Source: Flammeovirgaceae bacterium UBA2371 (lineage in GTDB: Bacteria > Bacteroidota > Bacteroidia > Cytophagales > Cyclobacteriaceae). Taken from it: a stretch of 64,000 bases of DNA. Below are positions 7,004 to 15,977 of the stretch, piece by piece (position 1 is the stretch's first letter; every line of letters begins with the position of its first letter). The notes beneath the pieces were generated by a model. The model ran no database searches and had not been told where the DNA came from. It worked only from the letters and a program-made list of their open reading frames with translations. The position numbers and the translations under genes were made by a program. Location: NCBI GenBank assembly GCA_002345965.1, contig DDTF01000027.1, forward strand, positions 29,575-93,574, in the 5' to 3' direction.

Positions 7004-9791
7004 TGTTATTTCCAAATCGAATTATGAATTTACTTCCTTTATCTTCCTCACTCTCAACTATTATTTTACCTCCCATGGCCTCCACTTGTGTTTTGGTAAT
7101 AAAAAGACCAACACCTTTGGCTTCCGCATGCCTATGAAATGTCTTGTGTAAGCCAAATATTTTATTTCCGTGACGCTCAAGATTAATACCTAAACCGTTG
7201 TCAGCAATTGTAAGTACTATTTCATCATTTTCAATAAAGGATTTAATCTGAATCAACGGCCTTCTATCGGGCGAACGATACTTAATGGCATTGCCCACTA
7301 AATTTTGAAAGATACTCTCCAAGTAACCCTTATTGTACAAAATTGTAGGCACTAAAAAATCAAACTCAATGGTTGCTTTTGATTCCTGAATTTGGGCGGT
7401 CATAATTTCAGTAGTCTTTTTTAATATTTTTTCAAATACCAATTCAGAACGCTCCGTGTCCAAATTCTCCTTAATTTTTAGTGCCTCAACCAGTTCATTC
7501 AATGTAGCTGACAAATGATGAATTACCGTTTCAAACTTCTCAAAAATTTCTTTTTTATCTTCCTCATTTTCCACGGTATTATAGATAGCTAATAGTGAAT
7601 TTAAATTGCTTACAGGTGCGCGCAGATTATGAGAAGTAATGTGTGCGAAATTGGCCAGTTGTCTGTTTCGGTTGGTAAGGTCCTCTGCCATCTCTTCAAG
7701 ATGTTTTTGCGCAGCGATTCGCTCCGTTACATCACGAATTGCCGCTGAGACCAGTTTTCCTTCTGAGGTTTCAATTGGACTGAGACTGATCTCTATGGAG
7801 AATTCCTGACCATTTTTCTTTACACCAAGTAGTTCCCTGCCTTCACCCATGGGCCTGATCAATGGATTTGCAAAGTAACCCTCCCTATGACCTACATGCG
7901 TATGCTTGAATCTTTGGGGGATTAACATTTCAACCGATTGACCCTCGAGCTCTTCTCTGGAAAAACCAAATAGCCTGATGGTTTGAGAATTTACGATTAC
8001 AATTTTACCATTCTGATCTACTATTACCATTGCATCAGGAGCCGATTCCAAAAGCGACTTAAATTTTTCCTCTGATTTTTTTCGCTCAGAGATATCTGTG
8101 GCAATCCCCAGAAAACCCGTTATCTCCGTTCCTTCCTTACGAATAGCTGTCACAACCAATTGAACAGGAAATGAGGTCTTATCTTTTCGAATGTAAGTCC
8201 ATTCACGTGATTCAAATTTTCCCTGCTTGGCATATTCTACAAAAACATCAAAGCCCTCTACGCGTTTTCCAAACATCTCACTCAGCTCTTTCCCTCGCTT
8301 CTTAATTTCTTCCTCCGAATGAATGATAGCAGGTGTATGACGACCTATCACTTCGCTTGCTTTGTATCCAAGCAAGGTCTCAGATCCTTTGCTGAAGTAG
8401 GTGATTATTCCAGATGTATCAGTGCCAATGATGGAAACTTGTGATCCCGAATCAAAAATGGCAGACATCTTTAGATTAAGATCTTTGGCTTCTTCTTCTG
8501 CCAGTTTTCTCTTAGTGATATTTTCTATCTGTGAAATAAAGTGAATCGGTTCTCCCAATTCATCTCGCAACAAAGAAACATTTAATAAAACCCAAACGAT
8601 ACTTCCATTTTTATGAAGATATCGTTTCTCCATTTGATAAGTATTTATCTTATCTTCTAAAACTTGTTTCACCAAATCAAGGTCTGTAGCCAAATCATCG
8701 GGATGAGTAATATCCTGAAACGTCTTTTGAAGCAATTCTTCCTTGCTGTAACCCAGCATTTTAGGAACTTGAGGATTTACCTTAAGCCATTTTCCCTCCA
8801 GCGACACTAATGCCATTCCAATTGCAGAATGCTCAAAAGCTTCCCTAAACTGCTCCAGAGATTGTCTAAGTTCATTTGTCCTTTTCGCAATTGTATTTTC
8901 CAAGGATCTATTTAACTCAATCACTTCTTTTTCTGCTGCTGTTCTATCCTTATCTACAGCATTCAAATTTCTTGCTGTACGCGAAATCAAAAACAGTCCC
9001 ACCAAAGTAAACGATACTGCGAGCAGGGCAATAACAAAATCTACTGTAATCAAATTCTGCTGATACACTTTTTGTCCTAAAAAACCCAGCACAATAATCA
9101 TGAGCATCATAATTGGAAATAATTTCTTTGCCATTAAGTTTCCAATTCTATTACCCACGAAGAGACTTAAAATACCAACAGATGGATTCATGAAACAGGC
9201 TGCAGTGGCCAGTATCAGAAAAATAATCGATGTAGGAAGCGCCATCGATGTAAGGAAGGAGAGTTTATAAAATGCCGGGATATTGTACAAGTACCCTAAC
9301 ATGGCAATGAATGAAATACCAATTACTATCTGTAACAGGTTTTGGACTGTCCTTAATATTATTTTCGATTTGGATCGGATTAATAAAAAAGAAACACTCA
9401 GCAGGATAAAGTTGAATGAAGATGTAGTGGCCATGCGACCAGGCGCAACCTTACCTGTCATTCGCGCTGTTTCATCCTTAATAAAGAATTCATCTATACC
9501 TGCACTAAAGCCAGCCATATCCTGTAGCAATGAAACCGAGGCCAGGAGTAAAACAGGTATAACAGTAAATCGACTAATTTTATAGATATCAGCTTCTTTT
9601 TGAAGAAGGACAAAAGAAATGCCTAATAGGATGAAACAAATTGAATTATTGAATTTCATGGATGGAAAACCGGGGACGATACTTTTAAGGATAGGTTCAT
9701 CCAGTATCCAACCTGACAGAACAGCCATTCCCAGGAAGACAATAAAATATCCTGCTACTAATAATTTTATTTTTATTGATTTTTGATTCAT
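6996..9791 (-). CDS. Membrane-bound multi-PAS sensor histidine kinase
   Basis: About 931 residues from the ATG at 9791 (a TTG six codons upstream is less likely). The first 270 residues hold seven or eight hydrophobic segments forming a membrane module, followed by a short coiled coil (about 280-310). Three PAS domains follow, roughly 315-430, 445-560 and 575-690, each ending in the ITER/ISER-type signature (ENITKRK, TDISERK, RDVTERI). The H-box is HITSHNLRAPV with the phospho-accepting His near 721, and the ATPase domain has NLVGNAIKY, ADNGLGIN and GVGLFITK. It autophosphorylates and passes phosphate to the overlapping receiver. The stimulus is unknown; no heme or flavin site can be assigned with confidence. 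Confidence 0.93.
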   Translation of the reverse strand: MNQKSIKIKLLVAGYFIVFLGMAVLSGWILDEPILKSIVPGFPSMKFNNSICFILLGISFVLLQKEADIYKISRFTVIPVLLLASVSLLQDMAGFSAGIDEFFIKDETARMTGKVAPGRMATTSSFNFILLSVSFLLIRSKSKIILRTVQNLLQIVIGISFIAMLGYLYNIPAFYKLSFLTSMALPTSIIFLILATAACFMNPSVGILSLFVGNRIGNLMAKKLFPIMMLMIIVLGFLGQKVYQQNLITVDFVIALLAVSFTLVGLFLISRTARNLNAVDKDRTAAEKEVIELNRSLENTIAKRTNELRQSLEQFREAFEHSAIGMALVSLEGKWLKVNPQVPKMLGYSKEELLQKTFQDITHPDDLATDLDLVKQVLEDKINTYQMEKRYLHKNGSIVWVLLNVSLLRDELGEPIHFISQIENITKRKLAEEEAKDLNLKMSAIFDSGSQVSIIGTDTSGIITYFSKGSETLLGYKASEVIGRHTPAIIHSEEEIKKRGKELSEMFGKRVEGFDVFVEYAKQGKFESREWTYIRKDKTSFPVQLVVTAIRKEGTEITGFLGIATDISERKKSEEKFKSLLESAPDAMVIVDQNGKIVIVNSQTIRLFGFSREELEGQSVEMLIPQRFKHTHVGHREGYFANPLIRPMGEGRELLGVKKNGQEFSIEISLSPIETSEGKLVSAAIRDVTERIAAQKHLEEMAEDLTNRNRQLANFAHITSHNLRAPVSNLNSLLAIYNTVENEEDKKEIFEKFETVIHHLSATLNELVEALKIKENLDTERSELVFEKILKKTTEIMTAQIQESKATIEFDFLVPTILYNKGYLESIFQNLVGNAIKYRSPDRRPLIQIKSFIENDEIVLTIADNGLGINLERHGNKIFGLHKTFHRHAEAKGVGLFITKTQVEAMGGKIIVESEEDKGSKFIIRFGNNND

Positions 9792-10006
9792 GAAACTCTT
9801 AAGATCCAAGTTAATAATTACGGTGTTGACATTTAATACTAGTCAAATGACAATTGCATCAAGTCAGCACGGATGTAATAAACTCAGGATAATATAGTGA
9901 AATTGACAGGAAGCATATAGGTGAGGAAACCCATTCCTTTAACAGACAATAAATCTAACTACAATCGAAATTAGCTTTTAAAGCCCAATACCCTCAGAAA
10001 ATATCT

Positions 10007-10801
10007 TTACACTGCAATTGGCGCTTTAATACCTGGGTGAGATTGATAATTCAAAATTTCAAAATCCTCAAACTGATATTCAAAAAGTGAATTGGGCCGC
10101 CCTTTGATCTTCAATTGTGGCAGTGAATAGGGAGCCCTTGAAAGTTGGGTCTTTGCTTGCTCCATGTGATTGGTATATAAATGTACGTCTCCACCCGTCC
10201 AGACAAATTCACCAACCTCCAAATCACATTGCTGTGCTACCATGTGAGTGAGCAATGCATAGGAAGCAATATTGAAAGGTACACCAAGAAAGTAATCGGC
10301 ACTGCGCTGATACAGCTGACAGGATAGTTTTCCTTCTGCTACATAAAACTGAAACAATGCGTGGCAGGGAGGTAGCGCCATCTTATCGACTTCAGCGGGG
10401 TTCCATGCAGAAACAATGTGCCTTCTGGAGTCGGGCTTGTTTTTAATTTGTTCCAGCACTTTTGAAATCTGGTCTATCGATTCGCCATTGGGAGCTGGCC
10501 AACTCCGCCATTGGCTGCCATACACCGGTCCCAATTCTCCATTTTCATCCGCCCATTCATCCCATATGGATACGCCATTGTCTTTGAGGTATTTGATGTT
10601 GGTATCTCCGTTGAGAAACCATAACAGTTCATAAATAATTGACCGCAGGTGCAATTTTTTGGTGGTCACTAAGGGAAAACCATCTTGTAAATTAAATCTC
10701 AGCTGTCTTCCAAATACCGACAATGTGCCCGTACCGGTTCGATCGGTCTTTTTGGCTCCGTTGTCCAAAATATCCTGCATTAAAGAGAGGTATTGCTTCA
10801 T
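10007..10801 (-). CDS. thyA: Thymidylate synthase
   Basis: Makes dTMP from dUMP using 5,10-methylene-tetrahydrofolate. The 264 residues match the Escherichia coli enzyme in length and nearly in register. The nucleophile is Cys146 in [14 protein letters not shown], the phosphate-binding arginines are in [11 protein letters not shown] (125-135), and the C terminus ends KAPIAV, the closing loop that caps the active site. It stands alone, with a good -7 box 20 bp upstream. A dCMP deaminase gene that feeds the same pathway lies 22 kb away in this window. No dihydrofolate reductase gene adjoins it. Confidence 0.98.
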   Translation of the reverse strand: MKQYLSLMQDILDNGAKKTDRTGTGTLSVFGRQLRFNLQDGFPLVTTKKLHLRSIIYELLWFLNGDTNIKYLKDNGVSIWDEWADENGELGPVYGSQWRSWPAPNGESIDQISKVLEQIKNKPDSRRHIVSAWNPAEVDKMALPPCHALFQFYVAEGKLSCQLYQRSADYFLGVPFNIASYALLTHMVAQQCDLEVGEFVWTGGDVHLYTNHMEQAKTQLSRAPYSLPQLKIKGRPNSLFEYQFEDFEILNYQSHPGIKAPIAV

Positions 10802-10820
10802 TTCGATTGTAGTGGTTACG

Positions 10821-10828
10821 CAAATATA
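10821..10828 (-). promoter_or_regulatory. Candidate Bacteroidota -7 box for thyA
   Basis: On the minus strand this reads TATATTTG, an exact match to the TAnnTTTG -7 element used by the Bacteroidota primary sigma factor. It lies 19 bp before the thyA ATG, giving a leader of about 15 nt. No clear TTTG -33 box is seen at the expected distance. Confidence 0.45.
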
Positions 10829-10883
10829 AGGGTTTACCTTTTCAGCGGTTAGCCTTTAAGACTCGAAAATGAGGTAACTATTT

Positions 10884-10930
10884 ATCAAAAAAAAGAAAAG
10901 CCTCCCTTGCTTGCGCAAAGGAGGCCTTTT
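10884..10930 (-). terminator. Rho-independent terminator after the 10957-11847 lipoprotein gene
   Basis: GCCTCC (10900-10905) pairs with GGAGGC (10920-10925), and on the minus strand the stem is followed by a tract of T residues broken by one C (10884-10899). It lies 26 bp past the stop of the lipoprotein gene and before thyA, so thyA is transcribed separately. Confidence 0.8.
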
Positions 10931-10956
10931 ACCCATCCCCTCAATCCATCTCAACC

Positions 10957-11847
10957 TTAAACGTTACCTTTCACCTCAACTTCTTTGGATTCTCCATTGA
11001 TGGTAATGGTTACTATTTTATCGCAAGTACCATTTCCATAATCAATTGTCAACTGACGATTTTCTGTGGTTAGCAATTTTACTCCGGCCACCGGCATGAA
11101 AATACGGCTGCTAATTGCACATTCTCTTTTGAAAATCAACGCTTCTGTTATCTCCATAGTATATGAAACACCATTTCTATTTGTGCCCGCTGCAGTACCC
11201 GTTACTCGCCACTCATCGTTAACAGGATTGCTGGCTCTGATCCACTCACGTTTTCTGTTGGATTCACGTGTGGCAAATGTTTCATCAGGCCAGGTAGCCT
11301 TACCTCCTACTACCACAATGGTAAATGAAGGATGTTCTTCCAGGCTGTCGCTGGCATTGGTAACCGTACGAACACCTTCAATTTTGATGTCGTTGATAGA
11401 GTAACCATCAAAAGTGGTAACAATGGATGAACCTGGAAAAAATCTCCTTCCATCATAAGTGATGATAATTTTTCCCTTACGCACATTTCCTCTTTTGTCT
11501 ACACATCCATCATCACCAAAGTCAATGGTAATTACACCTTTAGGATGTGAAGGTTTGCTGTCGTCAGCTACATCAATTGTTACTTCAGCGCACTCTAACC
11601 TGAAGTCACTGATGATAATTTTTCTGCCACCTGTTGAAGTTTTACCTCCGTCCACAGTAGCATTGTCGCTGGCCACCGCCACTACTGATAGGTCATCCGC
11701 ATCTTCAAAGTAGGAGTCGGTGACTGCCTCGTTTTCAACGCTAACCTCATCGGTATTGCTTATTTCCAAAATCCCGCTCTCATCGCAGGAAAACATCGTG
11801 ATTAACACCAGAATTAAACCGAGTGTATACTTTTTCGTTGTTTGCAT
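10957..11847 (-). CDS. Hypothetical lipoprotein with two related beta-rich units
   Basis: The 296-residue product begins with a lipoprotein signal, LVLITMFSCDESG, with the lipid-bearing Cys near residue 21. The rest is beta-strand rich with no recognised domain. Two segments look alike: GVITIDFGDDGCVDKRGNVR (about 104-123), which leads into IIITYDG, and a C-terminal unit with LTIDYGNGTCDK leading into VTITINGE. This suggests a duplicated fold. The aspartate following the lipid Cys does not by itself decide surface or periplasmic location in this phylum. It is a single gene with its own terminator. I do not recognise a function. Confidence 0.7.
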   Translation of the reverse strand: MQTTKKYTLGLILVLITMFSCDESGILEISNTDEVSVENEAVTDSYFEDADDLSVVAVASDNATVDGGKTSTGGRKIIISDFRLECAEVTIDVADDSKPSHPKGVITIDFGDDGCVDKRGNVRKGKIIITYDGRRFFPGSSIVTTFDGYSINDIKIEGVRTVTNASDSLEEHPSFTIVVVGGKATWPDETFATRESNRKREWIRASNPVNDEWRVTGTAAGTNRNGVSYTMEITEALIFKRECAISSRIFMPVAGVKLLTTENRQLTIDYGNGTCDKIVTITINGESKEVEVKGNV

Positions 11848-11930
11848 ATAGATTGATATGTTTGTTTATAGTGCTTAGAGCCTGAAACATCTTCAGGGTT
11901 TAATGCCCATTGATAATTATTTTCAAAATA

Positions 11931-12602
11931 ATGAGGGTTTACCACGTATATACCATTTTCTTCCTGTTCATAACCGGTTTTATGGCCATTTCACAGGATT
12001 CATTGGCCCAATTAAAAATTGCAAAATTGAAGTATAACGGTGGAGGCGACTGGTATGCCAATAAAACAGCATTACCTAACCTGATTGAATTCTGCAACCG
12101 GGAATTAGGAACGAACCTGGCTCCGGATGAAGATAATGTAGAAGTGGGCAGCCCCGATCTGTTCTCCTATCCATACGTTTATATGACCGGGCACGGCAAC
12201 GTGGTATTCTCTTCAGAAGATGCCGCCAATCTCAGAAATTATTTAATCGGAGGTGGATTTTTACACGTTGACGACAATTACGGAATGGATAAATTCATCC
12301 GTATTGAATTAAAGAAGGTGTTTCCTGAACTGGAACTGGTTGAAATTCCTTTTGATCATCCTATCTACCATCAGAAATTTAAATTCATCAACGGACTTCC
12401 CAAAATTCATGAGCACGATGGGAAGCAGGCCCAGGGATTTGGTCTTTTTTATGAAGGCAGATTAGTGTTGTTCTACTCCTACGAATGTGATTTGGGAAAT
12501 GGCTGGGAAGACAGGCGCATCCACAATGACCCGGAGGCCAAAAGACAGGAAGCCCTGAAAATGGGTGCCAATATCCTCTCCTACTGCTTTACAAGTTATT
12601 GA
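11931..12602 (+). CDS. DUF4159 domain protein, exported
   Basis: About 223 residues. I start at the ATG at 11931 because it gives a clean signal peptide (MRVYHVYTIFFLFITGFMA then ISQDSLAQ); a TTG seven codons upstream would spoil it. The mature part matches DUF4159, a family with a class-I glutamine-amidotransferase-like fold: KYNGGGDWYAN, YVYMTGHGNVVFS, GGGFLHVDDNYG and the C-terminal GNGWEDRRIHND. Family members often sit near M56, MoxR or DUF58 genes, but here it is followed by a separately regulated BlaI/M56 pair. A TATGTTTG box at 11857-11864 on the plus strand could be its -7 element. The biochemical role is not known. Confidence 0.85.
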   Translation: MRVYHVYTIFFLFITGFMAISQDSLAQLKIAKLKYNGGGDWYANKTALPNLIEFCNRELGTNLAPDEDNVEVGSPDLFSYPYVYMTGHGNVVFSSEDAANLRNYLIGGGFLHVDDNYGMDKFIRIELKKVFPELELVEIPFDHPIYHQKFKFINGLPKIHEHDGKQAQGFGLFYEGRLVLFYSYECDLGNGWEDRRIHNDPEAKRQEALKMGANILSYCFTSY

Positions 12603-12648
12603 TTATTAATCGTTTGTATAATTTTTGATTTTTTGATTTGCACTTTAT

Positions 12649-12664
12649 AACTAAATATTTAGTT
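12649..12664 (+). promoter_or_regulatory. Candidate BlaI-type operator 1 (perfect 16-bp palindrome)
   Basis: AACTAAATATTTAGTT is a perfect inverted repeat located 40 bp before the BlaI-like start codon. BlaI/MecI repressors bind dyad operators in front of their own genes, and a second site with the same AACT-N8-AGTT frame follows 40 bp downstream. The assignment is inferred from position and symmetry. Confidence 0.6.
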
Positions 12665-12688
12665 TTACAACGTAACGCATAGTTATAA

Positions 12689-12704
12689 AACTTAATCGAT
12701 AGTT
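12689..12704 (+). promoter_or_regulatory. Candidate BlaI-type operator 2
   Basis: AACTTAATCGATAGTT has the same AACT-N8-AGTT arms as operator 1, with a less symmetric core. It ends at the base just before the BlaI-like ATG, so a bound repressor would also cover the start of the message. Centre-to-centre distance to operator 1 is 40 bp, close to four helical turns. Confidence 0.5.
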
Positions 12705-13082
12705 ATGGAGATGAAAGAGCTTACCAAAGCAGAAGATCAAATCATGCAGATTTTGTGGAAACTTGAAAAGGCATTTGTAAAAGACATTATTGATCAATTT
12801 CCAAATCCAAAACCAGCCTACAATACTGTTTCAACAATTGTTAGAATTCTGGAGAAGAAAGGTTTTATCGGGTATAAGGCTTACGGTAAAACACATGAAT
12901 ACTACCCGCTTATTACAAAAGAGAATTACACAAGGTTCTATTTGAACAATATGGTGACCGGGTATTTCAATGGATCATTTCAAAATCTGGTATCGTTTTT
13001 CGCCAAAGAGAACAAAATGAAAGTGCAAGATATCGATCAGCTGGTAGCAGCATTGGAAAAAATTAAAAGTAATAAGCCATGA
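12705..13082 (+). CDS. BlaI/MecI/CopY-family transcriptional repressor
   Basis: A 125-residue winged-helix repressor of the PenR family. It begins LTKAEDQIMQILWKLEKAFV, the standard opening of the fold, and the recognition region PAYNTVSTIVRILEKKGFIG (about residues 36-55) is strongly conserved. The C-terminal half forms the dimer helices. In the known systems a membrane M56 peptidase inactivates the repressor; here such a gene follows directly and overlaps by 4 bp (ATGA), so the two are coupled. No beta-lactamase or other obvious target gene lies nearby, so it may mainly control its own operon. Confidence 0.92.
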   Translation: MEMKELTKAEDQIMQILWKLEKAFVKDIIDQFPNPKPAYNTVSTIVRILEKKGFIGYKAYGKTHEYYPLITKENYTRFYLNNMVTGYFNGSFQNLVSFFAKENKMKVQDIDQLVAALEKIKSNKP

Positions 13083-14815
13083 ATGAATTGATCAACTACT
13101 TCATCGAAGCCAATGCCGGTTTGGTATTTTTTTATTTGATCTACTGGGCTGTGCTTCGCAATGAAAATCAATTTTCACTGAACCGTATCTATCTGTTGAG
13201 TAGCTTGATGGCTTCTCTCCTATTCCCCCTTATTACAATTGGGACTGATACGCCATTTATTCCAAGCCTAAGTAAAGCTGTTTCGGCCACATGGCTTCCT
13301 GAAGCAATTGTTTACAGTAACGGCATCGCCTCATCAACTAAGAATAACCTGACATCCTATAATTGGAGCTGGATTAGCCATTTGTACATATTCATTGCTG
13401 CTATTCTATTCATTCTGTTTATGGTAAGAATAGCATCTCTGGTAAAGCTCTTTAAGCATTCTCAACGCTACACTTGGAAAACATACACCATTGTGGAATC
13501 CAATGAAATTAAAGGCATCTTTTCATTTTTCAATTTCATTTTCTTTAATCCTGTTCTTCCGCTTAATGAAGCTGATAAGCAGGAAATATTGAGACATGAA
13601 GAAGTTCACATCCAAAGACTTCACTCATTAGACATTATTTTGATTCAGATGATTGGAATTTTATTCTGGTTCAACCCAATTGTCAGAAGCTATAAGAAAT
13701 CCCTCGTTCAACTTCATGAATTTGAAGCCGATGCGCGCTCGGTTGAAGAACATGAAGTAGATCGGTACTGTCACTTACTGGCGAAGGTGGCATTACATAA
13801 CAATGGATACGTACTCGCCAATCACTTTACTAATTCATTTACCTTAAAACGAATTACAATGATGAAGACCATTAAAACAAAAATAAAAAACTGGAAAATA
13901 ATGATGTTGGGCGTCACCCTGATGCTTTTCTTCCTAGCAGTGTCCTGCCAGGATCAAATTAAAAATGAGTTGGAAAGCAGTTCCATCACTCAGGTGGCTG
14001 ATTATCCTGCAGTTGTGAAAGCAGACATAGCTAAGTGGGAGAATAAATTCCCAGGTTCCAAATTCAACTACTTGGAAGGACCTTCTGATGAAGTAAAGAA
14101 GAAACTGGATACTTTTTCTGGCACAGTTGCAATTCTAAATACTTACCCTTACCCGGAAAAAGGGCTTATTGGAATTTTGACAAGAGATATTTCAAAGTTT
14201 GATCTGAAAGACGATAATGAAGTATTTACCATCGTAGAGGAATCAGCACGTCCAAAAGAAGGTATTGAAGCATATTATCAAAAGTTAAGCTCCCAATTAA
14301 TTTATCCAGACGATGCAAAAAAGAAAGGTATAGAAGGTAAAGTTTATGTTGAATTTGTTGTGGATACGGATGGAACAGTACTCGATCCTCATGTGTTGAA
14401 AGGGGATTATGAAAGTTTAAATAATGAAGCTGTCAGAGTTGTTGGTCTTTCTAACGCATGGGTGCCTGGCAAACAACGAGGAAAAGCTGTAAAACAAAGA
14501 ATGGTTCTGCCTATTGCTTTCAAGTTGAATGAGCAGGGAGAAAAGTCATTTAGCTTCGATACCATTATTGAAGGAAAAGGGCAAAACATGAGAGTAACTG
14601 GAAATAAGATTGCTATCGATGGTGAGCAATATATGGTTGGTCAGGTATTTAATGAAGAAGGTAAACCTACAGCTGGGATGAATATAGTACTAGAAGGAAC
14701 TAACAACGGAACAGTGAGCGATAGAGATGGGAGCTACCATCTTAAATTAAGTGACTCCAATGGCAGGGTAGTTTTTTCCTTTGTAGGATACGAAACCAGG
14801 TATATCTCCTTTTAA
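13079..14815 (+). CDS. BlaR1-like M56 membrane metallopeptidase with TonB-C and carboxypeptidase-regulatory-like tail
   Basis: The 578-residue product has membrane helices near 10-28, 37-56, 100-120 and 273-290. Between helices 3 and 4 lies the M56 zinc site HEEVH (173-177) with a downstream EFEADAR (about 214-220). The last helix ends in a lipobox-like LAVSCQD. In place of a penicillin-binding sensor, the outer part carries a TonB C-terminal-like domain (about 395-480, with GIEGKVYVEFVVDTDGTV) and then a CarboxypepD_reg-like beta sandwich (about 515-578, ending VVFSFVGYETRYISF). It probably senses an envelope signal and triggers cleavage of the overlapping BlaI-like repressor. The ligand is unknown. 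A hairpin terminator follows the stop. Confidence 0.9.
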   Translation: MNELINYFIEANAGLVFFYLIYWAVLRNENQFSLNRIYLLSSLMASLLFPLITIGTDTPFIPSLSKAVSATWLPEAIVYSNGIASSTKNNLTSYNWSWISHLYIFIAAILFILFMVRIASLVKLFKHSQRYTWKTYTIVESNEIKGIFSFFNFIFFNPVLPLNEADKQEILRHEEVHIQRLHSLDIILIQMIGILFWFNPIVRSYKKSLVQLHEFEADARSVEEHEVDRYCHLLAKVALHNNGYVLANHFTNSFTLKRITMMKTIKTKIKNWKIMMLGVTLMLFFLAVSCQDQIKNELESSSITQVADYPAVVKADIAKWENKFPGSKFNYLEGPSDEVKKKLDTFSGTVAILNTYPYPEKGLIGILTRDISKFDLKDDNEVFTIVEESARPKEGIEAYYQKLSSQLIYPDDAKKKGIEGKVYVEFVVDTDGTVLDPHVLKGDYESLNNEAVRVVGLSNAWVPGKQRGKAVKQRMVLPIAFKLNEQGEKSFSFDTIIEGKGQNMRVTGNKIAIDGEQYMVGQVFNEEGKPTAGMNIVLEGTNNGTVSDRDGSYHLKLSDSNGRVVFSFVGYETRYISF

Positions 14816-14823
14816 GAAAAGTT

Positions 14824-14857
14824 CAGGCTGCTTCAAATCATCGAAGCAGCCTGTTTT
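14824..14857 (+). terminator. Rho-independent terminator between convergent M56 and TlpA-like genes
   Basis: CAGGCTGCTTC (14824-14834) pairs perfectly with GAAGCAGCCTG (14843-14853), followed by TTTT. The stem is 11 bp with an 8-nt loop. It also touches the stop codon of the minus-strand gene, so it may serve both directions. Confidence 0.75.
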
Positions 14858-15977
14858 ACATTCCTAAAACTTCTTCCAATTTTCTTTCAAGCCCCTTACC
14901 TCTCAGGTTCTTTCCAATTATTATTCCATCCGGATCTACCAATACAGAAAAAGGTATGGCGTTGATATTGTAAAGTATAGCAGCTTCAGAGTTAAAATAT
15001 TTCAAATCGGAAACATGGGTCCACACCAGTCCATCTTCCTCAATGCCCTGAAGCCAGTCCTCCTTGGTACGATCCAATGATACTCCAAATACCTCAAATC
15101 CTTTATCATTGTACTTGTGGTACATCCTTACCACATTGGGATTTTCTTGTCTGCAAGGGCCACACCATTTGGCCCAAAAATCGACCAATACGTAATTCCC
15201 TCTCAAGGATGAAAGGCTCACTACCTTGCCTTCCGGGTTGGGTAATGAAATTTCCGGAGCAGGCTGTCCTACAGCCAATACCTTCATCTTTTCAACAGTG
15301 GCAATAAATTCTTTGGCCAATGCATAATCTGGCCACTCTTGCTTTAGCTCATCGGCTACATGCAAATACAAATCGAAATATCTGTCCCTATCCAAGAAAT
15401 TGGAAGCTGTCAGTAAATTGATGACTGCTACTGATGGGCCTTGTTCTTTCAACAAAGCGGCAACTTTATCAATACCCTGATTGTATACCGCCATGTACTC
15501 CTCTTGTATTTCTTCCATACGGGCTTTATCATTGAGGGCCCTGGCCTTATTGAATTCATCGTTAAGCTCAACCATTCTCGGATTTTGCTGATTTTCAGCA
15601 GTAATCTCCTGTACTTTATTAACCAAATCCATATCCGGAGATCCTTTGATTTCTACAAACCCATTGGGGTCATTGCCATCAACATTTACTTCAATATCGC
15701 TCTTGTCAATAATGAAGTCAACAAATTGAGTACCATAGAAATTAAGCCGATAGTATCCTGGCTCCTCTATTCTCACTTTTTGGCTGTACGTATAATCTTT
15801 GTTGAGTTCAATTATCTGCTCTTTACCTTCAGTAATCACATTCAATTGCTCTAGTTTGATTACTCCATTGGCCTGAGGAAAACCTACCGTACCATGCAAC
15901 GTCACCTGCCAACCTTTTTCTGATTCACAACTGAACGATACCCATGCTATAAATCCAATGAGAAACAACTTTTTCAT
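14856..15977 (-). CDS. TlpA-like thiol:disulfide oxidoreductase lipoprotein with DUF4369
   Basis: The 373-residue product has a lipoprotein signal with Cys17 (AWVSFSCES). The N-terminal 100 residues form a DUF4369-type beta domain, followed by a helical stretch, and a C-terminal thioredoxin fold of the TlpA/ResA/AhpC class. The redox motif WCGPC lies in VDFWAKWCGPCRQENP at about residue 272, with the cis-proline in NINAIPFSVLVD. It should reduce or exchange disulfides in the periplasm while tethered to a membrane. Its ATG overlaps the gatB stop by 4 bp, so it is translated from the alaS-gatB message. This arrangement ties an envelope redox protein to translation genes without an obvious reason. 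Confidence 0.92.
   Translation of the reverse strand: MKKLFLIGFIAWVSFSCESEKGWQVTLHGTVGFPQANGVIKLEQLNVITEGKEQIIELNKDYTYSQKVRIEEPGYYRLNFYGTQFVDFIIDKSDIEVNVDGNDPNGFVEIKGSPDMDLVNKVQEITAENQQNPRMVELNDEFNKARALNDKARMEEIQEEYMAVYNQGIDKVAALLKEQGPSVAVINLLTASNFLDRDRYFDLYLHVADELKQEWPDYALAKEFIATVEKMKVLAVGQPAPEISLPNPEGKVVSLSSLRGNYVLVDFWAKWCGPCRQENPNVVRMYHKYNDKGFEVFGVSLDRTKEDWLQGIEEDGLVWTHVSDLKYFNSEAAILYNINAIPFSVLVDPDGIIIGKNLRGKGLERKLEEVLGM

Noticed and set aside
12705..14815. A beta-lactam resistance switch
   Set aside because: The regulator pair is present, but there is no penicillin-binding sensor domain and no beta-lactamase gene nearby.
15441..15854. A 137-codon plus-strand frame inside the TlpA-like gene
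   Set aside because: It is the antisense shadow of the helical and DUF4369 parts; hydrophobic runs come from reverse complement of charged codons.
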